DNA of 64,000 nt from the NCBI RefSeq assembly GCF_000308595.1, contig NZ_BAGA01000138.1:62001-126000 (forward strand). Direction: 5' to 3'. The notes under the pieces were generated by a model. The model was not told where the DNA came from, made no database searches, and saw nothing but the letters and a program-made list of their open reading frames with translations. The DNA is from Nocardia higoensis NBRC 100133 (lineage in GTDB: Bacteria; Actinomycetota; Actinomycetes; Mycobacteriales; Mycobacteriaceae). Position 1 is the stretch's first letter. Each line of letters opens with the position of its first letter. Positions 57,548 to 64,000 of this stretch are shown here, in pieces. The position numbers and the translations under genes were made by a program.

Positions 57548-57688
57548 TCAGTGCGAACGCGGCTGACGCAACTTCGCCGCCAATTCCCGCGCCTTGCGCT
57601 GATTCTCCGGCTTGGCCGCCTCGCGCTTGACGACCTGGAAGGCCTTGAGCGCGACACCGCTCTTGATGGCCTTGCTGAGCATTCCCAT
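57548..57688 (-). CDS. Small basic hypothetical protein
   Basis: A 46-residue lysine/arginine-rich protein: MGMLSKAIKSGVALKAFQVV, then KREAAKPENQRKARELAAKL and a short tail. It has an excellent ribosome site (GGAGGTG, 5 bases before ATG 57688), which argues that it is real. It looks like one amphipathic helix followed by a charged helix, perhaps nucleic-acid or membrane associated. I cannot assign a family. Confidence 0.6.
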   Translation of the reverse strand: MGMLSKAIKSGVALKAFQVVKREAAKPENQRKARELAAKLRQPRSH

Positions 57689-57896
57689 CGTGCACCTCCG
57701 GTTGTTCGCTATCGAACCGATACTTCGAACGTACCGGCCCGGAGCGAGCACCCGCCGGGCGATGCGGAGCCCGACCGCGGTGCACCTCGGCACCTGGCGC
57801 GGCCACCGCACCGATACGCGGGTTCGCAAGCCTGACCTCGGGGCCTCCGCGGGATGGCCGGTCCGGTCGGTAGCCGAGTGCGACTCCCGTCCGGGC

Positions 57897-57933
57897 ATCG
57901 GCGGGCGAGCGGTCGATGCGCTCGCCCGCCGAT
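57897..57933 (-). terminator. Terminator of the GNAT gene
   Basis: ATCGGCGGGCGAGCG (57897-57911) and CGCTCGCCCGCCGAT (57919-57933) make a perfect 15-bp stem with a 7-base loop, 12 bases past the GNAT stop on the minus strand. Confidence 0.75.
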
Positions 57934-57945
57934 GATCAGGGAGGG

Positions 57946-58461
57946 CTATGCCTCGTAGCGCAGGGTGTCACCGTCGGCGCCGGTCTGCCGGTATCCGCAG
58001 GCGCGCAGTACCGCGATCGAAGCCGGATTGTCGGTCGAGACCCGCGCGAACACCGTCCGCACCTCGGGTGCGGTGCGGGCGTGGGCCGTGAGCGCGGCGA
58101 CGGCCTCGGTGGCGTAGCCGTGCCCGCGCCGTGACGCGACGATGCCGTAGCCGATCTCGAGCCTGCCGTCGGCGGGTGGCCAGAACAGGCCGGTCGAGCC
58201 GACCAGCAGCCCGGTCGCGGCTTCGACGATCAGGCGGTGACCGAACGGGCCGTACCAGGACGGGTGGTTCGCGAGTTCGGTGGCGATGACGCAGTCACCG
58301 TCGGCCGGGAAGTCCTCGGCCCACCGCGGGTCGCGGTGGCCATGGGCGACCGCGGCGGCGACGGCGGGCGTCCAGCGGCGCAGCCGCAGTCGCGCGGTGA
58401 CGAGATCATCGGCAGCGCCGGGGTTTTCGAGAGTACGAGAGTGATCGGGGTCGATCGGCAC
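57946..58461 (-). CDS. GNAT-family acetyltransferase (RimJ/RimL type)
   Basis: A 171-residue GNAT protein: ARLRLRRWTPAVAAAV, GHRLIVEAATGLLVGSTGLFW, LEIGYGIVASRRGHGYATEAV (acetyl-CoA loop) and VRTVFARVSTDNPASIAVLRACGY. This layout matches the RimJ/RimL protein-N-acetyltransferase group. GTG 58461 has AGGAG about 8 bases upstream. Single gene with its own terminator; acceptor unknown. Confidence 0.88.
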   Translation of the reverse strand: MPIDPDHSRTLENPGAADDLVTARLRLRRWTPAVAAAVAHGHRDPRWAEDFPADGDCVIATELANHPSWYGPFGHRLIVEAATGLLVGSTGLFWPPADGRLEIGYGIVASRRGHGYATEAVAALTAHARTAPEVRTVFARVSTDNPASIAVLRACGYRQTGADGDTLRYEA

Positions 58462-58483
58462 GGGTGTGCTCCTGTTCGGGAAG

Positions 58484-58522
58484 GGCAGGAGCGATGGCGC
58501 TAGCGCCCGGGTCGCTCCTGCC
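58484..58522. repeat. Strong nested inverted repeat between divergent genes
   Basis: GGCAGGAGCGA (58484-58494) pairs perfectly with TCGCTCCTGCC (58512-58522); within the loop GGCGCTAGCGCC (58496-58507) is itself a 12-base palindrome. It lies 23 bases upstream of the GNAT start and over 250 bases before the secreted-peptide gene, where no terminator is expected. The rest of the 315-base gap (58462-58776) shows no gene. Confidence 0.6.
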
Positions 58523-58776
58523 GGAGGGCATGACGGAACAGGCTGTGCGCAGCCATATTCATCGCCTCCTGTTCGTGGCCCGTGCGGTCGGTGTCAACGT
58601 AGCCGATGCCGGGTCGATCCGCGCGGAGAAAAATCGGCCCGATGGTCCCGACCCCCATGAAATCACGGCTTTTCACTTGTTTCGGTCACCGCTAGCGTTC
58701 GGTTCGCGGTTCGGCCACCTCGAGGCGACTGCGCTGGGGCGTGGCCATCGATCCCGAGTGAGCGAGGAAGTGTGAG

Positions 58777-59004
58777 ATGCGAATGATCGCGAAAGCGGCT
58801 GTGATCGCGGCGGTATCGGCGGGGGCTCTGATGGCCGTTGGCGGTCAGGCCGTGGCCGCGCCCACCGGCAGCAGTGAAGCGCTGGGATCCGGGACCGCAT
58901 GGCTCCCGGGCGGAAGTCCACTCGACGTGCTCTTGTGTTCGCTGCAGGGCGGTGTCACCTCGTCGTCCGAGACATCTCCGCCCAAGTGCTATCTGCCCAA
59001 CTGA
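58777..59004 (+). CDS. Small secreted protein
   Basis: A 75-residue exported protein. The signal peptide MRMIAKAAVIAAVSAGALMA, then VGGQAVAA, is likely cut after AVAA, leaving about 47 residues with two Cys (LLCSLQGG and PKCYLPN) that could form a disulfide. GAGGAAG precedes ATG 58777 by 7 bases. It has its own strong terminator. Small actinobacterial secreted proteins of this form are common; function unknown. Confidence 0.65.
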   Translation: MRMIAKAAVIAAVSAGALMAVGGQAVAAPTGSSEALGSGTAWLPGGSPLDVLLCSLQGGVTSSSETSPPKCYLPN

Positions 59005-59125
59005 AGGCCTCCCGAGGGCGGCTCACCTGTGATCCACTGCGGCGCAGAAGCTCGCGCCCCCCGCCGGTGATCGCGGGCCGGCGTCGGATCGATTCCCCCA
59101 ACCCGAGGGCGATCGATCCGAGAAC

Positions 59126-59167
59126 GCACGATCGGCGATCGGTGGGGCCACCGATCGCCGATCGTGC
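59126..59167. terminator. Bidirectional terminator between secreted peptide and doxX
   Basis: GCACGATCGGCGATCGGTGG (59126-59145) pairs perfectly with CCACCGATCGCCGATCGTGC (59148-59167): a 20-bp stem with a minimal loop. It lies between two convergent genes and is the strongest hairpin in the window. Confidence 0.85.
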
Positions 59168-59178
59168 TTGTGAACGGG

Positions 59179-59616
59179 TCACCGCGAGAGCGAGTTCCGC
59201 AGATCGGTGACAGTGGCGCGGCGCTCGTAGGCGATCCAGGCGAAGATCGCGGCGAGCACCAACGGGAAGATCGCCATCGCGGGCTTGTCGGCGATGAACG
59301 CCTGGGTCCCGGCGGCGAGCACGGTCAACACGGACAGCCCCGCGGCGGCGAGGGCGCTGAGTCGCGGCACCATCAGCCCGATACCGCCCGCGACCTCGGC
59401 AACTCCGATGAAGATGAGCAGCCCGAACGGGATGGCCAGATTCTCGGGGGCGTTCTCGATCAGGCTGTTCGGCATGACGAGCTTCGGCCCGCCGGAGGCG
59501 ATGATGAAGAACAGGCCGAGCAGGATCTGCAGGGTCCACAGGATACGGTTGCGGATCTTGCCGGGGCGGTTGGTGAGGTCGTCGGAGAAGTCGGCGGTGG
59601 AGTCGGCGGTGGTCAT
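59179..59616 (-). CDS. DoxX-family membrane protein
   Basis: A 145-residue four-helix protein: RILWTLQILLGLFFIIASGGPKL, then FGLLIFIGVAEVAGGIGLMV, LAAAGLSVLTVLAAGTQAFI and FPLVLAAIFAWIAYERR, the DoxX/DoxD-like pattern. In mycobacteria a DoxX protein works with SodA and a thiol oxidoreductase in oxidant defence; no such partner is here. AGAAGGACC precedes ATG 59616. Single gene. Confidence 0.88.
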   Translation of the reverse strand: MTTADSTADFSDDLTNRPGKIRNRILWTLQILLGLFFIIASGGPKLVMPNSLIENAPENLAIPFGLLIFIGVAEVAGGIGLMVPRLSALAAAGLSVLTVLAAGTQAFIADKPAMAIFPLVLAAIFAWIAYERRATVTDLRNSLSR

Positions 59617-59857
59617 GTCCGGTCCTTCTGGTCGGTCGCGCCGGGTTGGTAGCGCGTTCACCTGATAGGACGGAGGAGCCGCCGAGGAGTCATCGCTGCC
59701 GGCCGAAGTTTTTCTCGCAGTGGCATCACACGGCAGATGGCGGGCGCGATCTCGTGGATTGCTCAGCAGTCTCACGGCTCGCGTTCGAATCGGCGAGGCG
59801 ATGGCGACGTCGAACCTTCACCCTGCAGCGCAAGGTCGACAATTCGCAGCGTCGCCC

Positions 59858-60073
59858 TCAGCGGCAGGCGATGAGTTCGGGCGGGCCGAGGCGTCTATTG
59901 GGTTCGGCCACGGGTTGAAAGACCAGGCGCGGCTGCGGGTCATCAGGGCGTCCGAGATAGACCCAACCGGGCTCGGACGGTCCCTGGGGGCGGTCGAGCA
60001 GAGCGCTCCAGAACGCGGCCGTCCGTTTCACATCGACGCAGTCGATCGTCACTCCGACCCAGCGGTTCGCCAC
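59858..60073 (-). pseudogene. Truncated VOC/glyoxalase-like gene
   Basis: From GTG 60073 the minus strand encodes a standard VOC first half: RWVGVTIDCVDVKRTAAFWS, ALLDRPQGPSEPGWVYLG, DPQPRLVFQPVAEPN. The reading then ends after RRLGPPELIACR, where homologues continue with the second beta-alpha-beta-beta-beta unit. About half the domain is missing. DNA from 59617 to 59857 shows no gene. Confidence 0.65.
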
Positions 60074-60184
60074 CGCGCCATTATCGTGTGACTGTCGGAC
60101 CGACGACCAGCGAGCGCGCACTTGCCACGCGACGCGCATCCAACGCATGCAGGAATGGCACGCGCCGTCCGCTCCTCGATGCGG

Positions 60185-60438
60185 TGAACGGCGGGGTGGG
60201 ATCAGTCGACCGACGGCTGGTCTGCCGGGTCGGCGGACACCGCCGCCACCGGTGGCGACTATTGCTCACTGGTCGCTGGTCATGGCTGCCGCGGAGCTGG
60301 TCGAGGCAAAACCCGGTATTCATGAGGGACCTCGTCCTCGCATCCGAGATCCGTCGTCCCGCGATCAGCGGCGGTCAGGCGATCAACAGATCAGCGCGTC
60401 GAACGTGTGCCTCGTACTGCTAGTCGCACAGAGCGTCC
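60185..60438. repeat. 254-bp direct repeat, copy 1
   Basis: This stretch recurs at 63127-63380, offset 2942 bases, with only a few mismatches: four in the first ~50 bases, then about 180 identical bases, then a handful in the last 20. It contains the perfect palindrome CGCCACCGGTGGCG (60244-60257). On the minus strand near 60375-60438 it encodes the C-terminal QYEAHVRRADLLIA of the hypothetical protein found intact in copy 2. Here a TAG replaces the codon before Gln, so it is a dead gene end. The 318 bases after it show no recognisable gene. Confidence 0.9.
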
Positions 60439-60756
60439 TGCGTTTTCGGACTGCGCATCACCCGGCACGGTGGGCCCTCGGCGGCAAGTCCACAGGTGAA
60501 CGGCACGAGTATGCCGACGGGGTGGTGGTCGTTATGGCCGATCCCGAACCGAATCCTGGACCGCTGAACAGCGCTGACGCAGAAAGAGATCGACGCGGCT
60601 GTTCCTCGTCGGTATGCAAAAGGGACTTTCGGCACTCGTCATGCGTTCACCCGGCGAGAAGACTCGCTTGTGGGGACATGCGCTGCTCGATGTGACCGTC
60701 CCCGCTGAACCACAAATTCGCGCCATCTCCCAGCCACCGTCTCCCAGGAGGATGAG

Positions 60757-61068
60757 ATGAAGTACGTGGTTTCGTGGCAATACCGTTGGAACGGCACCGC
60801 CAGAGAGAACGAAGCGAGTATTCAGCGCGCGTTGGAAGCATTCGCCAACTGGAAGCCCGCTGCCGGCACGACATACCATCAATTCGTGGGCCGGCTCGAC
60901 GCCATAGGCGGATTCGCGGTGGTCGAGACCGACAATCCGCACGAATTGGCCGACGCTCCCGGGAAATTCGGCTTCATTGCCGATTACCAGATCTATCCTG
61001 TCGTCGACATCACGGAATCGATACAGGCCGCTCAGGAGGGTGTGGAATTCCGCAAAAGCCTGGGCTGA
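60757..61068 (+). CDS. DUF3303-family protein
   Basis: A 103-residue alpha/beta protein of the dimeric-barrel type: MKYVVSWQYRWNGTARENEA, then FANWKPAAGTTYHQFVGRLD, GGFAVVETDNPHELADAPGKFG and YQIYPVVDITESIQAAQEG. These match the DUF3303 family as I know it; function unknown. An excellent AGGAGG lies 8 bases before the ATG. It is intact although it sits among gene fragments. Confidence 0.8.
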   Translation: MKYVVSWQYRWNGTARENEASIQRALEAFANWKPAAGTTYHQFVGRLDAIGGFAVVETDNPHELADAPGKFGFIADYQIYPVVDITESIQAAQEGVEFRKSLG

Positions 61069-61180
61069 TCGCCGCTGATTTCGACAGACCCAAGGATTGC
61101 ATGCCGTCTCGCTCGGAGGACCAGGCGCGCACCGACAGCGGTGACCTGTCCGGGCGCACGGCGAATGGGCGTGGACGAGC

Positions 61181-61312
61181 GTGTTGAAAGCGCTCGCCGA
61201 CCCGGCCCGGGTCGAACTCATCTCCCCGCTGCTCGCCGACCCGGACGCCGGATGCACCGGCGGCGATCTCGCCGCGCTCCGCACTGTCCCGGACCCGAAC
61301 TGCTGCCGCTGA
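61181..61312 (+). pseudogene. ArsR-family regulator fragment
   Basis: A 43-codon frame, LKALADPARVELISPLLADP then DAGCTGGDLAAL, matches the first two helices of ArsR winged-helix repressors and stops at 61310. The recognition helix and the rest are missing, and no clear ribosome site is present. It lies in decayed DNA between the DUF3303 gene and the tetR gene. Confidence 0.55.
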
Positions 61313-61463
61313 CATACCGCCTCCGGGCCCGAGGTCGGGGAACTTCCGATCGGCGGGACCGCTGAGGAACTGGATTTCGACGTAGGGGTCGGGATTCATT
61401 CCGGCGAAGGATTACCAATCGCGTTATACCCGGGCCGTTTTCACTCACATCGACCCGCAATGT

Positions 61464-62129
61464 TCAGGCGCGGGGCAACAGGCCCACGAGCGACGCGGTG
61501 AAGGCGTCTCGCAGGGCGTCGCGGAGTTCTATGTGGAGCACGCCGAGGGCGGGTTCCTCCGCGTAGGCGGCGAGGAGGCTGGGCGGCGGCGGGACGTACG
61601 TCGACAGGGCGCCCGCCGACACCAGGCTCATCAAGCAGAACTGCCGCGCGCCGTCGCCGAGCTCCGGCAGGTGACGTTGCATGAGTTCGACCATGGTCGC
61701 GAGCCGGGCGAGGGAGGAACGCTTGTGCCGCTTGACCACCTCGACCGAGACATTGCGCTCCAGGACGCCACCCTGCGCGCCGAAGAGATCGCAGAGCACC
61801 GTCCGCTCCGCCAGTGACCGGCTGAGGATCTCGGCCAGCTGCCCCGCCCGCGCTTCCGGCTCCGCGTGCGCCTCGACGCCCGCGGCCAGCTCCTCCGCCA
61901 GGTCGGCGAGCCAGCTCGCCAGGGCGGCGTCCAGCAGTTCGAGCAGGACCGCCTCACGAGACTCGAAGTACCGCAGGACATTCGACTTGGCCAGGCCCAC
62001 CCGCCGGCTGAGCTCGTTGAGGCTCACCTCGGCCACAGGCATCTCCCCGAGCATCGCCGCCGCCGTGTCCAGGATCGCCTGACGACGGATCTTCCGCTGC
62101 TCCTCGCTGCGCGCCCTCTGAAACGTCAC
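61464..62129 (-). CDS. TetR-family regulator (SDR-linked)
   Basis: A 221-residue TetR protein: RQAILDTAAAMLGEMPVAEV, then helix-turn-helix SLNELSRRVGLAKSNVLRYFESREAVLLELL. GTG 62129 follows TAGGGT by about 8 bases, so the transcript may be leaderless. Divergent from the SDR gene across 100 bases that hold two perfect operators. The ligand domain has Pro-rich TYVPPPPSLLAA. Confidence 0.92.
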   Translation of the reverse strand: MTFQRARSEEQRKIRRQAILDTAAAMLGEMPVAEVSLNELSRRVGLAKSNVLRYFESREAVLLELLDAALASWLADLAEELAAGVEAHAEPEARAGQLAEILSRSLAERTVLCDLFGAQGGVLERNVSVEVVKRHKRSSLARLATMVELMQRHLPELGDGARQFCLMSLVSAGALSTYVPPPPSLLAAYAEEPALGVLHIELRDALRDAFTASLVGLLPRA

Positions 62130-62147
62130 GCCCTCACCCTAGCTTGA

Positions 62148-62215
62148 AGACCGCCGGTCTCTTGACATAAGACCGGCGGTCTCTTACGTTTGGGTCGATA
62201 AAAGACCGATGGTTC
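62148..62215. promoter_or_regulatory. TetR operator cluster in the tetR-SDR divergent promoter
   Basis: Perfect 13-base dyads AGACCG-C-CGGTCT (62148-62160) and AGACCG-G-CGGTCT (62170-62182), centred 22 bases apart. A half-degenerate third lies at 62203-62215 (AGACCG-A-TGGTTC). The second sits exactly inside the SDR promoter: -35 TTGACA (62162-62167), 17 bases, -10 TACGTT (62185-62190). Confidence 0.85.
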
Positions 62216-62229
62216 CTAAGGAGTGCGTG

Positions 62230-63129
62230 ATGAGCGACAACTGGACCGAGCAGCACATTCCCGACCAGCACGGCCGGGTGGCGATCGTGACCGGCGCCAA
62301 CACCGGGCTGGGCTTCGAGACCGCCCGGATGCTGGCCGAACGCGGGGCGACGGTGGTTCTGGCCGTCCGCGATATCGAGAAGGGCAGGCAGGCTGCCGAC
62401 CGCATGACCGGCGACGTCAGCGTCCAGGCCCTCGACCTGACATCCCTCGACTCGATCCGGGCCGCGGCGGCCGACCTGCGCGCTGCCCACCCGCGCATCG
62501 ACCTGCTCATCAACAACGCGGGCGTGATGTACACCCCGCGGCAGACCACCGCCGACGGATTCGAGCTGCAGTTCGGCACCAACCACCTCGGCCACTTCGC
62601 CCTGACCGGCCTGCTGCTGGACCGCCTGCTGCCCGTCCCCGGCTCCCGCGTCGTGACGGTCAGCAGCACCGGCCACCGCATCCGGGCCGCCATCCACTTC
62701 GACGACCTGCAGTGGGAGCGCTCGTACAGTCGCATGGGCGCCTACGGTCAGGCCAAACTCGCCAACCTGATGTTCACCTACGAACTGCAGCGCCGGCTCG
62801 CACCGCACGGCACCACCGTCGCGGTCGCCGCCCACCCCGGCATGTCCAACACCGAACTCATCCGCAACACGCCCGCCGCGCTCCGCCTGCCCGTCTCCTG
62901 GCTCGCGCCGCTGATCTCCCAGGTGCCCGCCATGGGCGCCTTGCCCACCGTGCGCGCCGCCACCGACCCGGCCGTCGTCGGCGGGCAGTACTACGGCCCC
63001 GGCAACCTCGGGGAGACCCGGGGATATCCGAAGCCGGTCACCTCCAGCGCCGACTCCCACGACGAAGCGGTCCAGCAGCGTCTGTGGACCGTCTCCGAGG
63101 AACTCACCGGCGTGCGGTTCCCCCTCTGA
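62230..63129 (+). CDS. Short-chain dehydrogenase/reductase
   Basis: A 299-residue SDR. Cofactor loop TGANTGLG (NADPH-type follow-up VRDIEKGRQ), DLTSLDS, LLINNAGVMYTP, the catalytic Ser in VTVSSTGHRI and Tyr-Lys in YGQAKLAN. This is the retinol-dehydrogenase/WWOX-like 'atypical' subgroup frequent in actinobacteria. AAGGAG lies 8 bases before ATG 62230. Expression should be derepressed when the TetR protein binds its ligand, perhaps the substrate. Its stop codon TGA is the first triplet of the second 254-bp repeat. Confidence 0.93.
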   Translation: MSDNWTEQHIPDQHGRVAIVTGANTGLGFETARMLAERGATVVLAVRDIEKGRQAADRMTGDVSVQALDLTSLDSIRAAAADLRAAHPRIDLLINNAGVMYTPRQTTADGFELQFGTNHLGHFALTGLLLDRLLPVPGSRVVTVSSTGHRIRAAIHFDDLQWERSYSRMGAYGQAKLANLMFTYELQRRLAPHGTTVAVAAHPGMSNTELIRNTPAALRLPVSWLAPLISQVPAMGALPTVRAATDPAVVGGQYYGPGNLGETRGYPKPVTSSADSHDEAVQQRLWTVSEELTGVRFPL

Positions 63130-63380
63130 ACGGCGGGGTGGGATCACTCGACCGACGGTTGGTCTGCCGGCTCGGCGGACACCGCCGCCACCGGTGGCGA
63201 CTATTGCTCACTGGTCGCTGGTCATGGCTGCCGCGGAGCTGGTCGAGGCAAAACCCGGTATTCATGAGGGACCTCGTCCTCGCATCCGAGATCCGTCGTC
63301 CCGCGATCAGCGGCGGTCAGGCGATCAACAGATCAGCGCGTCGAACGTGTGCCTCGTACTGCTCGTCGCGCAGAGCGTCT
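63127..63380. repeat. 254-bp direct repeat, copy 2
   Basis: Second copy of the sequence at 60185-60438. It starts at the SDR stop codon and runs through the convergent gap into the 3' end of the minus-strand hypothetical gene (63317-63618). It carries the same 14-base palindrome CGCCACCGGTGGCG (63186-63199). The gap itself (63130-63316) has no gene but is highly conserved between copies. Confidence 0.9.
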
Positions 63381-63618
63381 TCGGCACGCTCTGCCCAGTC
63401 CGACGGCCCACCGCTGTTGTGGATGGCCTGCGCCAAGGCGTTCTTCGCGACGGAAATGGCTTCCTCATTGGTGCGCGCACGCAGGTACATCGCACCGTCG
63501 ATGCTGCCGCTCTCCAAACCGACGGTGATGTCCGGATCGTGATGGAGTCAACGTCCATCAACGCGTCCATCGCCTCTTCGAGGCCGTCGGTGGGGTATGC
63601 CCGGAAGGACTTGCTCAA
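63317..63618 (-). pseudogene. Small hypothetical gene with apparent frameshift
   Basis: Two overlapping minus-strand frames look like one gene. The first gives FRAYPTDGLEEAMDALMDVD, then SIT; the second picks up at DPDITVGLESGSIDGAMYLR and runs through ARTNEEAISVAKNALAQAIH to the terminal ADLLIA. They meet near 63535 with a one-base shift. Alternatively translation begins at TTG 63517 and yields an intact 66-residue protein. I do not recognise the family. Its 3' end lies in the direct repeat and is duplicated, dead, at 60375-60438. Confidence 0.45.
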
Positions 63619-63913
63619 TCATGAGGCGGTTTAGGATGATGTCCAACTATAGGATGGCCATGCATCTGAGCGGCGGCTCGCGGACCGGCAGGTCGAACAG
63701 TCCCCGGCTCTCGCAGCCGATTTCGAAGGGCTCGACAGTGACACGATGAGCGCGCCCGACGAGGCTTGTTCGCCCCCTGACGAACGAGCATCTCAGCCCC
63801 GCCGCACGGGATACGCGCCCCCGGCATCGAGGATCGACCCGGGCTGCACGCGTCCGGAATCCATCACGGGCCCCCGATACCACCAAGAGTGAACAGTTGA
63901 AGGAGAAACAGTA
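63619..63913. other. Gene-free stretch before the thiolase gene
   Basis: About 295 bases with short frames only. A minus-strand frame containing HRVTVEPFEIGCESRG looks protein-like but cannot be placed in a family. The last 15 bases hold the ribosome site AAGGAG for the thiolase. Confidence 0.4.
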
Positions 63914-64000
63914 GTGAGCACCAGTGTCATCGTGGCGGGGGCCCGGACCCCGATCGGCAAGCTGTCGGGCGCGCTGGCGTCCCTGACGGCGGCGGACCTC
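63914..64000 (+). CDS. Thiolase (acetyl-CoA acetyltransferase), N-terminal part
   Basis: The first 29 codons of a thiolase: STSVIVAGARTPIGKLSGAL, then ASLTAADL, the standard N-terminal strand and loop of acetyl-CoA C-acetyltransferases. GTG 63914 has AAGGAG about 9 bases upstream. The catalytic Cys and His residues lie beyond the window end. Subtype (biosynthetic or degradative) cannot be told. Confidence 0.88.
   Translation, partial: MSTSVIVAGARTPIGKLSGALASLTAADL

Noticed and set aside
61010..61399. Minus-strand frame beginning NPDPYVEIQFLSGPADRKF
   Set aside because: The first ~25 residues look protein-like, but the rest is a shadow of the ArsR fragment and the DUF3303 3' end; no family recognised, so not called.
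60185..63380. Composite transposon or insertion sequence bounded by the 254-bp repeats
   Set aside because: No transposase, terminal inverted repeats or target duplications are visible; recorded only as direct repeats.
63647..63886. Minus-strand frame with HRVTVEPFEIGCESRG, reminiscent of a formylglycine-generating-enzyme segment
   Set aside because: Only about ten residues resemble the family and the rest does not follow; too weak to annotate.
1..64000. CRISPR arrays, tRNA or rRNA genes, prophage modules
   Set aside because: No regularly spaced short repeats, no tRNA-like cloverleaf with TTCGAATC-type T-loops, and no phage structural or integrase genes were recognised on reading both strands.

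Overview
This window comes from a high-GC actinobacterium of the Mycobacteriales, most likely a Nocardia or close relative. The evidence is very high G+C, frequent GTG/TTG starts, ATGA/GTGA stop-start overlaps, leaderless-looking promoters, and a backbone I recognise from mycobacteria. Read left to right, def - GNAT - xthA ... thiC ... thiD ... thiG-thiS-thiO | thiE - mutT3 - glnX-glnH-pknG - ackA-pta is the Rv0408 (pta) to Rv0429c (def) order of M. tuberculosis in reverse, opened up by blocks of accessory genes. The species is inferred; no rRNA or other marker is present, and I see no tRNA, CRISPR array, intact insertion sequence or phage.

Layout. 1-2.1 kb: end of def, a GNAT gene and xthA. 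2.2-7.7 kb: a complete conservon (kinase-like membrane protein, roadblock protein, DUF742 protein, small GTPase) followed by two P450s, one of them CYP157-like without the ExxR motif. 7.8-12.1 kb: OsmC, an MMPL exporter with a convergent TetR gene, and a VOC protein. 12.2-13.9 kb: TPP riboswitch and thiC. 14-14.8 kb: a deletion scar joining the ends of a tetR gene and a ketosynthase gene. 14.9-18.8 kb: thioesterase, a P450-TetR operon, and a COG0523 GTPase with a Zur-like box over its promoter. 18.9-24.3 kb: thiD, a methyltransferase, and a GT2/GtrA plus GT39-like membrane glycosylation pair. 24.5-27.8 kb: a lipoprotein and an 843-residue flavin monooxygenase-reductase-ferredoxin fusion.

28.4-37.7 kb is one leftward operon: DUF1446/AtuA-like protein, acyl-CoA dehydrogenase, carboxyltransferase, biotin carboxylase/carrier, second acyl-CoA dehydrogenase, LiuC/AtuE-like hydratase, TetR. 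It matches the mycobacterial accA2-accD2 locus and, gene for gene, resembles the Atu/Liu acyclic-terpene and leucine pathways. 37.9-41.9 kb: small membrane protein, secreted TAP-type hydrolase, ABC exporter. 41.9-45.9 kb: thiG-thiS-thiO divergent from thiE, a decayed GNAT gene, mutT3. 46.2-51.2 kb: glnX-glnH-pknG, the amino-acid sensing route to kinase PknG. 51.2-56.1 kb: a MerR/beta-lactamase-like divergent pair and the ackA-pta acetate pathway.

56.2-64 kb is accessory DNA. It holds a DJ-1/PfpI-MarR operon with twin operators, small proteins, DoxX, and a decaying stretch with VOC, ArsR and hypothetical-gene fragments. A TetR-SDR divergent pair with twin operators lies there, and two 254-bp direct repeats bracket about 2.7 kb. 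The window ends in the first codons of a thiolase gene.

The main themes are thiamine synthesis (ThiC and ThiD make HMP-PP; ThiO, ThiS and ThiG make the thiazole; ThiE joins them), acyl-CoA and acetate metabolism, and many small regulator-enzyme pairs whose operators can be read directly in the intergenic DNA.
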